NCBI GenBank assembly: GCA_026387775.1
Contig: JAPLLC010000089.1
Location: forward strand, 1-50,422
Source: Candidatus Methylomirabilota bacterium
GTDB taxonomy: Bacteria; Methylomirabilota; Methylomirabilia; Methylomirabilales; 2-02-FULL-66-22
Length of the DNA stretch: 50,422 nucleotides
Reading direction: 5' to 3'
Each line of letters opens with the position of its first letter. Within the stretch, counting starts at the first letter, position 1. This document shows, one piece after another, positions 41,329 to 50,422 of this stretch. Under the pieces are notes generated by a model. That model saw only the letters and a program-made list of their open reading frames with translations, ran no database searches and was not told the DNA's origin. A program made the position numbers and the translations under genes.

Positions 41329-41469
41329 GTCTCGCCTCCATAGAGTTTCCCGCCGCCGGGTGTCTTCGAGATCCGCCGAGACGGCGCGTCATGACCCGGC
41401 ATGCTCAGCATGCCACGAGGCCGGGCTCAGGTCAATTCCCATCCGGTGGGCCGAGACTTGAATCTGGAC

Positions 41470-41498
41470 TTGTCGGATCGCGGGGAAATCGGTAGACT
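41470..41498 (+). promoter_or_regulatory. Promoter of the DUF1464 gene
   Basis: TTGTCG (41470-41475), 17-base spacer, TAGACT (41493-41498). Start is predicted near 41505, ahead of AGAGGTGA and ATG 41530. Confidence 0.5.
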
Positions 41499-41529
41499 CC
41501 CCTGCCGGATCGGCAAGAGGTGACGTGGC

Positions 41530-42456
41530 ATGCTTTCGGCCGGAATCGACTGGCAGGCGGGAACCTGGAAGATCGCCCTCTGGGACGAGGCCCGGGCGGC
41601 GGACCTGCACACCTTTGCGCGCGTCTCCCATCTCTGGGAGTTCCTCGAAGAGACCCGGCTCGTCTCTGCAGCGATCCCCATCGTGCTCCCCTCCGGCTTC
41701 GGCATCCCCGTCACGCGCGCCCGAGACCTCCTCGACCGGGATATCCGGGAGATCGCACTGGAATCCCTGTCGGCCGGCCCGGAGAGCCTCGGGGACTTCC
41801 TGGCCGAGGCGCGGCGCCGCATCCCTATGGCCTTCTGCATTCCCGCGGTGAAGCTCCTCCCCACGCTCCCGCTGCACCGCAAGTGCAACCGGTTCGACCT
41901 CGGGACCGCCGATATGCTCTGCATCGCCGCCTGGGTGTTCCACAGCCTGGAGCGGACGGGCCGCGACTGCGCGGCGCTGGCGTTCCTCCTGATGGACGTC
42001 GGGTCGGCGGGGCGCGCACTGCTCGCCGTCCAGGCGGGTCGCATCACGGATGGAATCGGGCGGACAACGCCGGGGCTGGGCAGGCCCGCACCGAACGACG
42101 CCCAGACGCTCCTCGCCGCGCGCGGGTTCGAGCTTCGGCGCGCCCGGGAGTCGCGCCGCCACAAGGAAGAGCCGATCGCCTTCTGGGAGGGGATGGCCAA
42201 GGAGTCCCACGCCCTCCTGGCCTATCATGGGCTGTCTGAGGCGTTCATCACGGGCGAGTGGCATCGGGAGGCCGCCGCAGCCCTCGGGGGGTGCCTGCCC
42301 TGCGCCGCTCTCCCCGTCCCGGGCGAGGGCTACGAATCGGCCCTGGGGGCCGCGGTGCTCGCTGCCGGACTGACCGGCGGGGCCACCGCCTGGATCGTGG
42401 ATCGGCTGGGTCTGCGCGAGGCGCGCGACCGGGTGCTGGACTGGATTGCGCCATAA
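41530..42456 (+). CDS. DUF1464 family protein (ASKHA-fold, predicted acid kinase)
   Basis: A 308-aa cytosolic protein resembling DUF1464, a family I know mainly from archaea where it is annotated as a possible butyrate kinase. Matching pieces: a first phosphate loop GIDWQAGTWKIALWDE, the signature HRKCNRFDLGTADMLCIAAW (~117-136), a second phosphate loop MDVGSAGRALLAVQAGRITDGIG, and ESALGAAVLAAGL near the end. These correspond to an acetate/sugar kinase/Hsp70-like ATPase fold. It is a single gene with its own promoter, lying between dacA and the signalling cluster. The substrate is unknown. The match is from memory of the motif, so I hold it at moderate-high confidence. Confidence 0.75.
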   Translation: MLSAGIDWQAGTWKIALWDEARAADLHTFARVSHLWEFLEETRLVSAAIPIVLPSGFGIPVTRARDLLDRDIREIALESLSAGPESLGDFLAEARRRIPMAFCIPAVKLLPTLPLHRKCNRFDLGTADMLCIAAWVFHSLERTGRDCAALAFLLMDVGSAGRALLAVQAGRITDGIGRTTPGLGRPAPNDAQTLLAARGFELRRARESRRHKEEPIAFWEGMAKESHALLAYHGLSEAFITGEWHREAAAALGGCLPCAALPVPGEGYESALGAAVLAAGLTGGATAWIVDRLGLREARDRVLDWIAP

Positions 42457-42508
42457 TCATGGATCCGGCACCCTCCGGCGCATAAACCCGCAAATTCCGC
42501 GAACGGTC

Positions 42509-42537
42509 TTGACAGGGCACTAGCGCCGTGACAAATT
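42509..42537 (+). promoter_or_regulatory. Candidate promoter of the FHA-cyclase/kinase operon
   Basis: TTGACA (42509-42514, perfect), 17-base spacer, CAAATT (42532-42537, weak). The start would be near 42544, giving a ~120-nt leader to ATG 42663. Confidence 0.4.
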
Positions 42538-42662
42538 ACGGCCCATCCTGCGAAGCTCTTTCTGAAGCGGCCTGAGGCGCTTCGGGGCGGGGTGGGCGCA
42601 CTTTCCACGTGGACTGACTGCATCTGGGGGAATCTTTCCCCCCCCTTCTAAAGGATGCGGGT

Positions 42663-43622
42663 ATGCCGACATTGCGTATCACGATTCTGACCGGACCGGC
42701 CAAGGGCCGGCAGCATCGCTTTGACCGCTTCCCCGTGGTGATCGGCCGATCGCCGGACAGCTCCCTCCCCGTGATAGACGATCGGGCCTCCCGCGCCCAC
42801 GTTCGGATCCGCCAGATGCCGGAGGGCCTCGTCATCGAGGATCTCCAGAGCAAGAACGGCACCTATGTGGACGAGGTTCGCGTCTCGGCCCCCCTTCTTC
42901 TCACAGCCTCCAAGGTGGTCCGCCTGGGCCAGACCAAGCTTCAACTCGAGATCGAAGGCATGGAAATCGAGCGTGCCGGGCTGCCGGGCGAGATGAAGGG
43001 GCCGCGCCAGCTGGTGGAGGCCATCGTCGTCCTCGATCTCTGCGACTCCACCATCATGGCCAACCGATACGGGGACGCCTTCGCGTTCCAGCTCAAGGAG
43101 GCGATTCGCACCCTGGTCCGCCCCATCCTGGCCGACAAGGGCGTCGCCTTCCTGAAGGGCACCGGCGACGGCTTCCTGGCCACCTTCCCGGACCTCCACA
43201 AGGCCACCGAGGCGGCTGTGTGGATCCTGCAGAAGAAGGACAGCACGCTCCCCAAGGCCAGCGACGGCACGCCGCCCATGTTCCGCATCAGCATCCACAT
43301 CGGCCCCACCAACGTGGACTCGGACGGGGATCGGCAGGGAGACGCTGTGAACATGGCCTTTCGTCTGGAGGGGGTGAGCGTGTCGGGGTTCCACGAGACC
43401 TCGGGCGGCCTCCTGAAAGACGCGCTCCCCATTCGCGACCGCATCTTCGTCTCGGAGCACGCCCACGAAGAGCTCCAGAAGCGCGGGGGGCTCCCGACCC
43501 GCCTGGTGGGGTTCTTCGACCTCAAGGGGCTGGCGGGCCGGCACCGCGTCTTCGAGGTGCTGTGGCAGCAGATGCCCCCCCCGGATGACCCCGAGAAGAC
43601 GCAGATCACCAAGCAGATGTAA
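42663..43622 (+). CDS. FHA domain-class III nucleotide cyclase
   Basis: A 319-aa cytosolic protein. Residues ~5-98 are an FHA phosphothreonine-binding domain (VVIGRSPDSSLPVID, SRAHVRI, SKNGTYVDEVRV). Residues ~118-305 are a class III adenylate/guanylate cyclase domain with the first metal Asp in VVLDLCDSTIMANRYGD, the second in LKGTGDGFLATF, and the GDAVNMAFRLEG segment. The FHA domain should dock a phosphorylated partner; the kinase encoded 21 bp downstream is the obvious candidate, so phosphorylation could control cyclic nucleotide production. A cyclase of this class may be a single-domain homodimer. Confidence 0.9.
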   Translation: MPTLRITILTGPAKGRQHRFDRFPVVIGRSPDSSLPVIDDRASRAHVRIRQMPEGLVIEDLQSKNGTYVDEVRVSAPLLLTASKVVRLGQTKLQLEIEGMEIERAGLPGEMKGPRQLVEAIVVLDLCDSTIMANRYGDAFAFQLKEAIRTLVRPILADKGVAFLKGTGDGFLATFPDLHKATEAAVWILQKKDSTLPKASDGTPPMFRISIHIGPTNVDSDGDRQGDAVNMAFRLEGVSVSGFHETSGGLLKDALPIRDRIFVSEHAHEELQKRGGLPTRLVGFFDLKGLAGRHRVFEVLWQQMPPPDDPEKTQITKQM

Positions 43623-43643
43623 GCTGGACGCCGGAGCGATTGC

Positions 43644-45956
<2,313 letters not shown>

Positions 45957-45976
45957 GGCGAGCGGCGAAACGGATC

Positions 45977-46009
45977 GGGGGACGGCCCGTCGGGCCGTCC
46001 CCCTTTTTT
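45977..46009 (+). terminator. Intrinsic terminator after the kinase gene
   Basis: GGGGGACGGCCCG and CGGGCCGTCCCCC pair perfectly (13 bp) around a one-base apex (a tetraloop in practice), followed by TTTTTT (46004-46009). It separates the convergent kinase and caspase genes. Confidence 0.9.
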
Positions 46010-46040
46010 GCGTGCGCGTCGAACCTTGCCCGCAGCCAGG

Positions 46041-48026
46041 TCAGGAGCCGTCCTTGGCGCAGCGGAAACCGATGCTGGTGGTCTGACTGGAAGAGGCGGC
46101 GCGATTGCGGCCCGCCGCCCGGACCACCAGGGGCACCTTGGCCCAGGAGCCGCCTCGGATGACCCTGAACTCGCCCTTCTCGGGCCCCTTCGGGTTCTTC
46201 TCGGGCGCGTTCTGGTAATAACCCTTGTCATACCAGTCGGCCACCCACTCCCACACATTGCCGATCATGTCATAGACGCCGTACGGGCTCTTGCCGGACT
46301 CGAAGCTCCCCACCTTGGAAAGGCTCTTGCTGTAGCCGAAGGTTCCCCCCTTGCCGAAGTTCGCGAATTGCGGCGTCGGCCCCTCATTCCCCCAGGGATG
46401 CTTGCGCCCATCGGTTCCCCGGGCCGCCTTCTCCCACTCCGCTTCGGTGGGAAGCCGCTTCCCGGCCCACTTGCAGTAGGCCTGAGCCTGATCCCAGTCC
46501 ACGCCGACGACCGGTAACTCGGCATCGCTTTCGAGGTTCACGAGGTTCCAGTACTCGGGGGAATCCGCGCCGGACGCCTGGAGGAATTTGGCGTACCGGC
46601 CGACCGTCGTTTCGAACTTGTCGAGGGAATATGCGTCCAGCGTTATCCGCCTCTGCGGCGTCTCGTCCGCCAGGCCGTCCCGCGGACCGCTTCCCATGAC
46701 GAACTCCCCGGCGGGAATTGGCACCATGGGGGTCAGGTCTTCGGGCTTCGGCGGGGCGATGGTCGGGGGCGGGACGGTGGGCCGCGTGAGCCGGGCCTCG
46801 ACGACGGTCCCCCCCTGCTGGGCCTGCTGGGCGCGAAGCCCGGCCTGGCGCTGCTCCTCGACTCGCCGAGCCTCCGCATCCTTCTTGGCCTGGATCTCCT
46901 TCTCGATGGCGTCGATCTTCCCCTGCAGGGCGGCGACCGCCTGGTTGCGGATCGCCTCCGGCAGGCCACCGAGCTGCTTGGTGGCCTCGACCTGCTGCTT
47001 GAGCGAGGCGAGGCGTGGATCCTCCAGCGACGGGACCCGGATCTCCGCCGTCGGCGGCGTCGCCCCCTCCAGCCGGAGGATGAATTGTCCGCCATCATCC
47101 CCCGCGCCGGCGATCGGGCCGTTCTTCAGGGATTGGATGGCCGCGGCCGGCAACTGCTTGGCGAAGAGGGTGACCAGGTGCATGGGGGTCAGATAGGCAT
47201 CCTGACTGCCCTCCAATTCCTTCAGCAGGGCGGCCGTGAATGCGCTCGGGACGGCACGGCGCTGGCCGCCCTCGGGCGCCGGGAAGATCGTCCCCGACGA
47301 CAACACCCATCGCGATCGTTTCTGGTAGGCCTCACGAACGGTGGGCGTCCCGGCGATTCGGCTGACGCCTACCATGTCATCGGCAATACAGGAATCGGCG
47401 ATGAGATAGATGTGCCGCGCCGGGATTCCCCCGAGAATCGCCGGGAGGTCGTTCAGGGAGAAGAGCGAGGTAACATCGTCCTCTTGGGCGTCGGAGGGAA
47501 GCCACCAGACGTCTTTCGACGCCGGATCGGCCTGGCAGTGTCCGGCGAAGTAGATGATGACGCTATCGTTCTCGCCAGCGGTCTGCCGCAGGTCGCGGAG
47601 CTGGCGGACGATGCCGCCGCGCGTGGCCTGACCGTCGTAGAGGGTCTTGATCTGCTCGCGCGCAAACCCATATCGGCTGCGCAGGACCCGCACGATCCCC
47701 TCGGCGCCTGGTTTGGCCGCCACGAGCTGCTTACCGGGTGGGAGGTTGGGGTACTCGTTGATCCCGATGATCAGCGCCCAGTTATCTCCCTGGACGAACT
47801 CGGCGCCGGCCGGGTCGGGGGCGACTGGCGCCGCCTGCGCCAGCCTGATCGGCGACGGGGGCAGGCTCTGCGACTCGCTGCTGCCTGTCACGCCCACGCA
47901 CGCGATGAGGATCAACGCCGCGCCAAGGAGACGCGTCGCGGGACCGCTCCGCCGCCGCGCCGGCGCGGCGGCGGGATCCAGTGGACTCTCTTTCCGTTGT
48001 GCGAAGTTCAGTCGGGGGTCGGTCAT
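46041..48026 (-). CDS. Caspase-like (peptidase C14) protein with C-terminal FGE-sulfatase domain
   Basis: About 661 aa. A signal or anchor helix (LLGAALILIACVGV, ~30-43) suggests export or membrane anchoring. Residues ~80-310 form a caspase-fold peptidase: strand WALIIGINEY, catalytic His in IIYFAGHCQ, and catalytic Cys in IYLIADSCIADD. The usual His-Gly reads His-Cys here. A coiled-coil (~340-415, rich in Glu/Lys/Gln) joins an FGE-like domain (~430-660, MVPIPAGEFVMGSG ... GFRCAKDG). ATG 48026 follows GGAG; a longer start at 48077 is possible. The same FGE-type module is on the kinase encoded convergently next door, suggesting a shared ligand or partner. Confidence 0.9.
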   Translation of the reverse strand: MTDPRLNFAQRKESPLDPAAAPARRRSGPATRLLGAALILIACVGVTGSSESQSLPPSPIRLAQAAPVAPDPAGAEFVQGDNWALIIGINEYPNLPPGKQLVAAKPGAEGIVRVLRSRYGFAREQIKTLYDGQATRGGIVRQLRDLRQTAGENDSVIIYFAGHCQADPASKDVWWLPSDAQEDDVTSLFSLNDLPAILGGIPARHIYLIADSCIADDMVGVSRIAGTPTVREAYQKRSRWVLSSGTIFPAPEGGQRRAVPSAFTAALLKELEGSQDAYLTPMHLVTLFAKQLPAAAIQSLKNGPIAGAGDDGGQFILRLEGATPPTAEIRVPSLEDPRLASLKQQVEATKQLGGLPEAIRNQAVAALQGKIDAIEKEIQAKKDAEARRVEEQRQAGLRAQQAQQGGTVVEARLTRPTVPPPTIAPPKPEDLTPMVPIPAGEFVMGSGPRDGLADETPQRRITLDAYSLDKFETTVGRYAKFLQASGADSPEYWNLVNLESDAELPVVGVDWDQAQAYCKWAGKRLPTEAEWEKAARGTDGRKHPWGNEGPTPQFANFGKGGTFGYSKSLSKVGSFESGKSPYGVYDMIGNVWEWVADWYDKGYYQNAPEKNPKGPEKGEFRVIRGGSWAKVPLVVRAAGRNRAASSSQTTSIGFRCAKDGS

Positions 48027-48090
48027 GATCTCCAAAACCAACAACCCATCACCCACCGCATTCCAGCACCGCACCATTCAGCGGCGGGGG

Positions 48091-48120
48091 ATTCTCCTAC
48101 GACCCCTCGGGCATTGTCAA
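48091..48120 (-). promoter_or_regulatory. Promoter of the caspase-FGE gene
   Basis: Minus-strand TTGACA (48115-48120, perfect), 18-base spacer, GAGAAT (48091-48096). Start is predicted near 48084, ~60 nt before ATG 48026. Confidence 0.5.
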
Positions 48121-48154
48121 GGACCTCTTTGTGGGTTGTAGGTTACCCACAGTC

Positions 48155-50422
48155 CTACGGCTTGCCCCGCTTCTGCTTTCGTTCATCATCTTCCTTCGAA
48201 TCACTCGGGGACACCTCCTCGTCCATGCGAAGCTCTTCTTCGATCTGCTCGCTCGGATCACCCACGACCTCGATGATCTGAGACTCCACTGCCTCGAAGG
48301 CGCTCTGCGCTTGCGCCGAGGCGGAGATCGCCGCAACGGCCTGTCCAGCCTGCTGCGTCGCCGAGAGGAGGTACGGGTCGGTCAAGCGGCCATCCAACAT
48401 GACCGGAGACGGGGTGTCGATAGTGTCCGGTGCGCGGCCGCCCAACGAGACCGCATTGATGTTGCCCGACACGCTGCCGCTGGTCCCGCCCGCCTGGATC
48501 GTGAATATCCCGCCCATCACCTTCACGCCGAGGGCGTTCCCGCTATCCCCGACGACTCCACTGGCGCCCTTAGCGGACAAGGTGGCTCCCGTGCCGGCGA
48601 TGACCGCCGGCGAGAAGCTGCCACCCATGATCGCCCCGTTCAGGTTCGCAAGGTCCACGAATCCGGCAGCCTCGACCTGGCCGAGCGTCATCACACCCGT
48701 GGCGTTGGTCACCTTGATGTCACCGCCGGACTGCACGCTGGTCAGCTTCAGCGGCCCGCCGGTGTTGGAGAGCGTGATGTCTCCTGTGGTGCGCGTACTG
48801 CCCGGCCCCGTGAGCGAGGCGGTGCCGACCGCAGTATCCAGCGTGATGCTGGTCCCGGCCGTGGCGGTGAGCACCGAGGCCGTGACGTCCGTCGTGCTGC
48901 CATTGTTGTTGCCGATGGTCGTCGCCGCAGTCAGCGTCACGATCCCGCCTGTGTTGGCGACGCCCATCTCGATTCCCGCGGTGTCGCTCGTGAGATACAT
49001 GTCCCCCGAGCTCGAGATCAGCGAGGTGTTGCTGATCGTCATGGCCCCGTAGCTCTCCAAGGCGATCCTGCCCGCGGCGGTCTGGATCGTGGCCTCTTCG
49101 GCCATCAACAGGCTGCCGTTGATCGCACGCACGGTGATGCTTCCCGTGCCCCCCGTTGTCAGATCGGCCGCCGCATTGGAGAGATCCACGTTCGTGTTCG
49201 CGGTCAGCGTCAGATTTCCGCTCCCCGAGCTCACCGGAGCCGCGACGGTCAGATTGCTCCCTGACCCGCCGGCCTCGAGGTTCACCGCCCCGCTGCCGTC
49301 GGCCGTGACGGCGTTATTCACCGTGAGCGACCCGCCCACCGTCCGGATATCGATGGAGCCGTTACTCGCGGTCGAGACCCCGCTCACGCCATCCGCCGTC
49401 CCGATCGTCAGCGCGCCACCCGTCGAATCCTCGCTGATGAACACTCCTCCCGAGGTTGTCGTCTTGGCGGCCAGAGTGCCGGCCCGGGTGCTCAATGAGT
49501 TGCCGGAGGCGCCGATCTCGGTCCCCGCCTCCAACCGGACGTTGTTTCCGGCGAGGCTCCCGGCCGACTGGGTGATGGCGCCGCCGGCCACGAGAGTGAC
49601 ATCTGCGGCGCCCCCGGCCGCGCTGAGGTTCGTCTGGGTATCCACGGTGCCCAGGGCGACGCTGTCCGTCTCCGTGATGTAGATCCCGCCGGAGGTCGTC
49701 TGGGCGCTGAGCGTCGTCGCGTTGACGCTCAGCCGATTCCCGCTGCTCCCGATCCCCGTCCCGCTGGTGAGTCCCAGCGAAGGAGCCGTCAACGTCCCGC
49801 CACTCTGACTAATCCCTGCCCCCGTGACCACACTCAACATCGGCGCCGTTGCCGGAGTGTTCGTATTGGCGGTCAGCACCACTCCGCCGGTGTTCGCCGA
49901 ATCCCCGATCTGCAACACTCCCGCCCCCGTGATCCCGGCCATCTCGGTCGTCGTGGGTCCGAGCCGACCCGCCGTATCCGTGCCCAGGTCGATTACGCGA
50001 CCTGCCGTGCTCGGTCGCAGGGTGAGGCGATTGCCCCCAACACTGATTGGCCGACCCGCCAGATCCATGTTATCGGCCGTCAACGTCGAGCTTGCCCCTG
50101 CCGTGGCGGAGCCTCCCCCCCCGAACACGATGGCATTGGTCGTCACGTCAAAAGCTCCGGTCGTGTTCAGAGCCCCGTTGAAGGTTGTCGTTCCTGTGCC
50201 TGTGCTCTGGGTGAGGGAGGTCGCCCTCAGGTCGGCACTCTCGGTGACGTCGTTCGCGCTTGTGATGGTTACCACTCCCAGGCGGGTCCCCGTGCCCAGG
50301 TTGCCGCTGATGGTGATGTCGCTGGTGCCGGCCGTGCCGGCCTTCAGGGTGAGGTTCTCGGTCCCGGCGCCCGTCCCGTCGATCGTCGTGGCCGCGATCG
50401 GGCCGTTCGCCGCCGAGGTGTC
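48155..50422 (-). CDS. Haemagglutinin/TpsA-like beta-helical exoprotein, 5' end cut by window edge
   Basis: The frame is open to the window edge, so at least 755 residues are visible and the N-terminus is missing. The sequence is Gly/Ser/Thr/Asn-rich with recurring units such as GNSLSTRAGTLAAKTTTSGG, GNRLSVNATTLSAQTTSGG, and GSIDI/GSLTV strands. That is typical of filamentous-haemagglutinin-like right-handed beta helices secreted by two-partner or related systems. The C-terminus changes character: an Ala/Gln-rich stretch, then an acidic-basic tail (EEELRMDEEVSPSDSKEDDE, then KQKRGKP). No transporter domain is visible. It precedes the caspase-FGE gene on the same strand. Confidence 0.85.
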   Translation of the reverse strand, partial: DTSAANGPIAATTIDGTGAGTENLTLKAGTAGTSDITISGNLGTGTRLGVVTITSANDVTESADLRATSLTQSTGTGTTTFNGALNTTGAFDVTTNAIVFGGGGSATAGASSTLTADNMDLAGRPISVGGNRLTLRPSTAGRVIDLGTDTAGRLGPTTTEMAGITGAGVLQIGDSANTGGVVLTANTNTPATAPMLSVVTGAGISQSGGTLTAPSLGLTSGTGIGSSGNRLSVNATTLSAQTTSGGIYITETDSVALGTVDTQTNLSAAGGAADVTLVAGGAITQSAGSLAGNNVRLEAGTEIGASGNSLSTRAGTLAAKTTTSGGVFISEDSTGGALTIGTADGVSGVSTASNGSIDIRTVGGSLTVNNAVTADGSGAVNLEAGGSGSNLTVAAPVSSGSGNLTLTANTNVDLSNAAADLTTGGTGSITVRAINGSLLMAEEATIQTAAGRIALESYGAMTISNTSLISSSGDMYLTSDTAGIEMGVANTGGIVTLTAATTIGNNNGSTTDVTASVLTATAGTSITLDTAVGTASLTGPGSTRTTGDITLSNTGGPLKLTSVQSGGDIKVTNATGVMTLGQVEAAGFVDLANLNGAIMGGSFSPAVIAGTGATLSAKGASGVVGDSGNALGVKVMGGIFTIQAGGTSGSVSGNINAVSLGGRAPDTIDTPSPVMLDGRLTDPYLLSATQQAGQAVAAISASAQAQSAFEAVESQIIEVVGDPSEQIEEELRMDEEVSPSDSKEDDERKQKRGKP

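Noticed and set aside
48155-50422. Repetitive DNA of the exoprotein as a tandem-repeat or CRISPR locus
   Set aside because: The periodicity is at protein level (beta-helix strands) with diverged DNA; the frame is open throughout.

Overview
The window is G+C-rich, gene-dense bacterial DNA (roughly two thirds G+C by eye). It has no rRNA, tRNA, phage gene, transposase or CRISPR array that I can see. The gene mix is a split NAD synthetase, multi-GAF hybrid kinases, an aldehyde ferredoxin oxidoreductase, FHA/cyclase and protein-kinase signalling, a DUF1464 protein best known from archaea, and fmt-rsmB-PASTA-rpe. That suggests an uncultured soil or subsurface lineage in the Methylomirabilota/Rokubacteria or deltaproteobacterial neighbourhood. 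This placement is inferred from gene content only. Both window ends cut genes: a nitrilase-family gene at the left edge and a large haemagglutinin-like exoprotein at the right edge.

Left part (1-18.2 kb): nitrilase-like amidase + nadE + alanine dehydrogenase; an RlmI-type rRNA methyltransferase; a tiny C4HC3 zinc-finger protein; an MFS transporter; a REC-DUF4388-PilZ regulator. Next comes a tightly overlapping minus-strand operon of two GAF sensor kinases and a heterodimeric ABC exporter, then a ferritin-like/VIT1 (MbfA-type) metal transporter. Three copies of a ~130-150 bp palindromic repeat each start exactly at a stop codon (after ald, rlmI and rpe).

Middle part (18.2-34.2 kb): an apparently leaderless operon Mut7-C/fmt/rsmB/PASTA/rpe; a cysteine hydrolase; a QueG-like Fe-S protein; a DAHP synthase behind an aromatic leader-peptide attenuator; a gene-free segment with palindromes; an aldehyde ferredoxin oxidoreductase divergent from a CUT1 sugar ABC transporter that lacks its ATPase; a frameshifted EamA transporter; a malate/lactate-type dehydrogenase; and an HTH-only GntR regulator.

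Right part (34.5-50.4 kb): a zinc-ribbon protein, a tandem universal stress protein, and then the most unusual stretch. Three consecutive minus-strand modules (TerC, DUF2294/MpsC, DUF2294/MpsC) each carry a structured leader RNA ending in an intrinsic terminator. The leader of the last is recognisably a yybP-ykoY Mn2+ riboswitch. The other two leaders are near-identical to each other, and I cannot confidently place them in a known family. Beyond them lie a lipoprotein, a D,D-carboxypeptidase, DUF1464, and a signalling cluster: FHA-adenylate cyclase, Ser/Thr kinase-FGE, caspase-FGE and a haemagglutinin-like protein.
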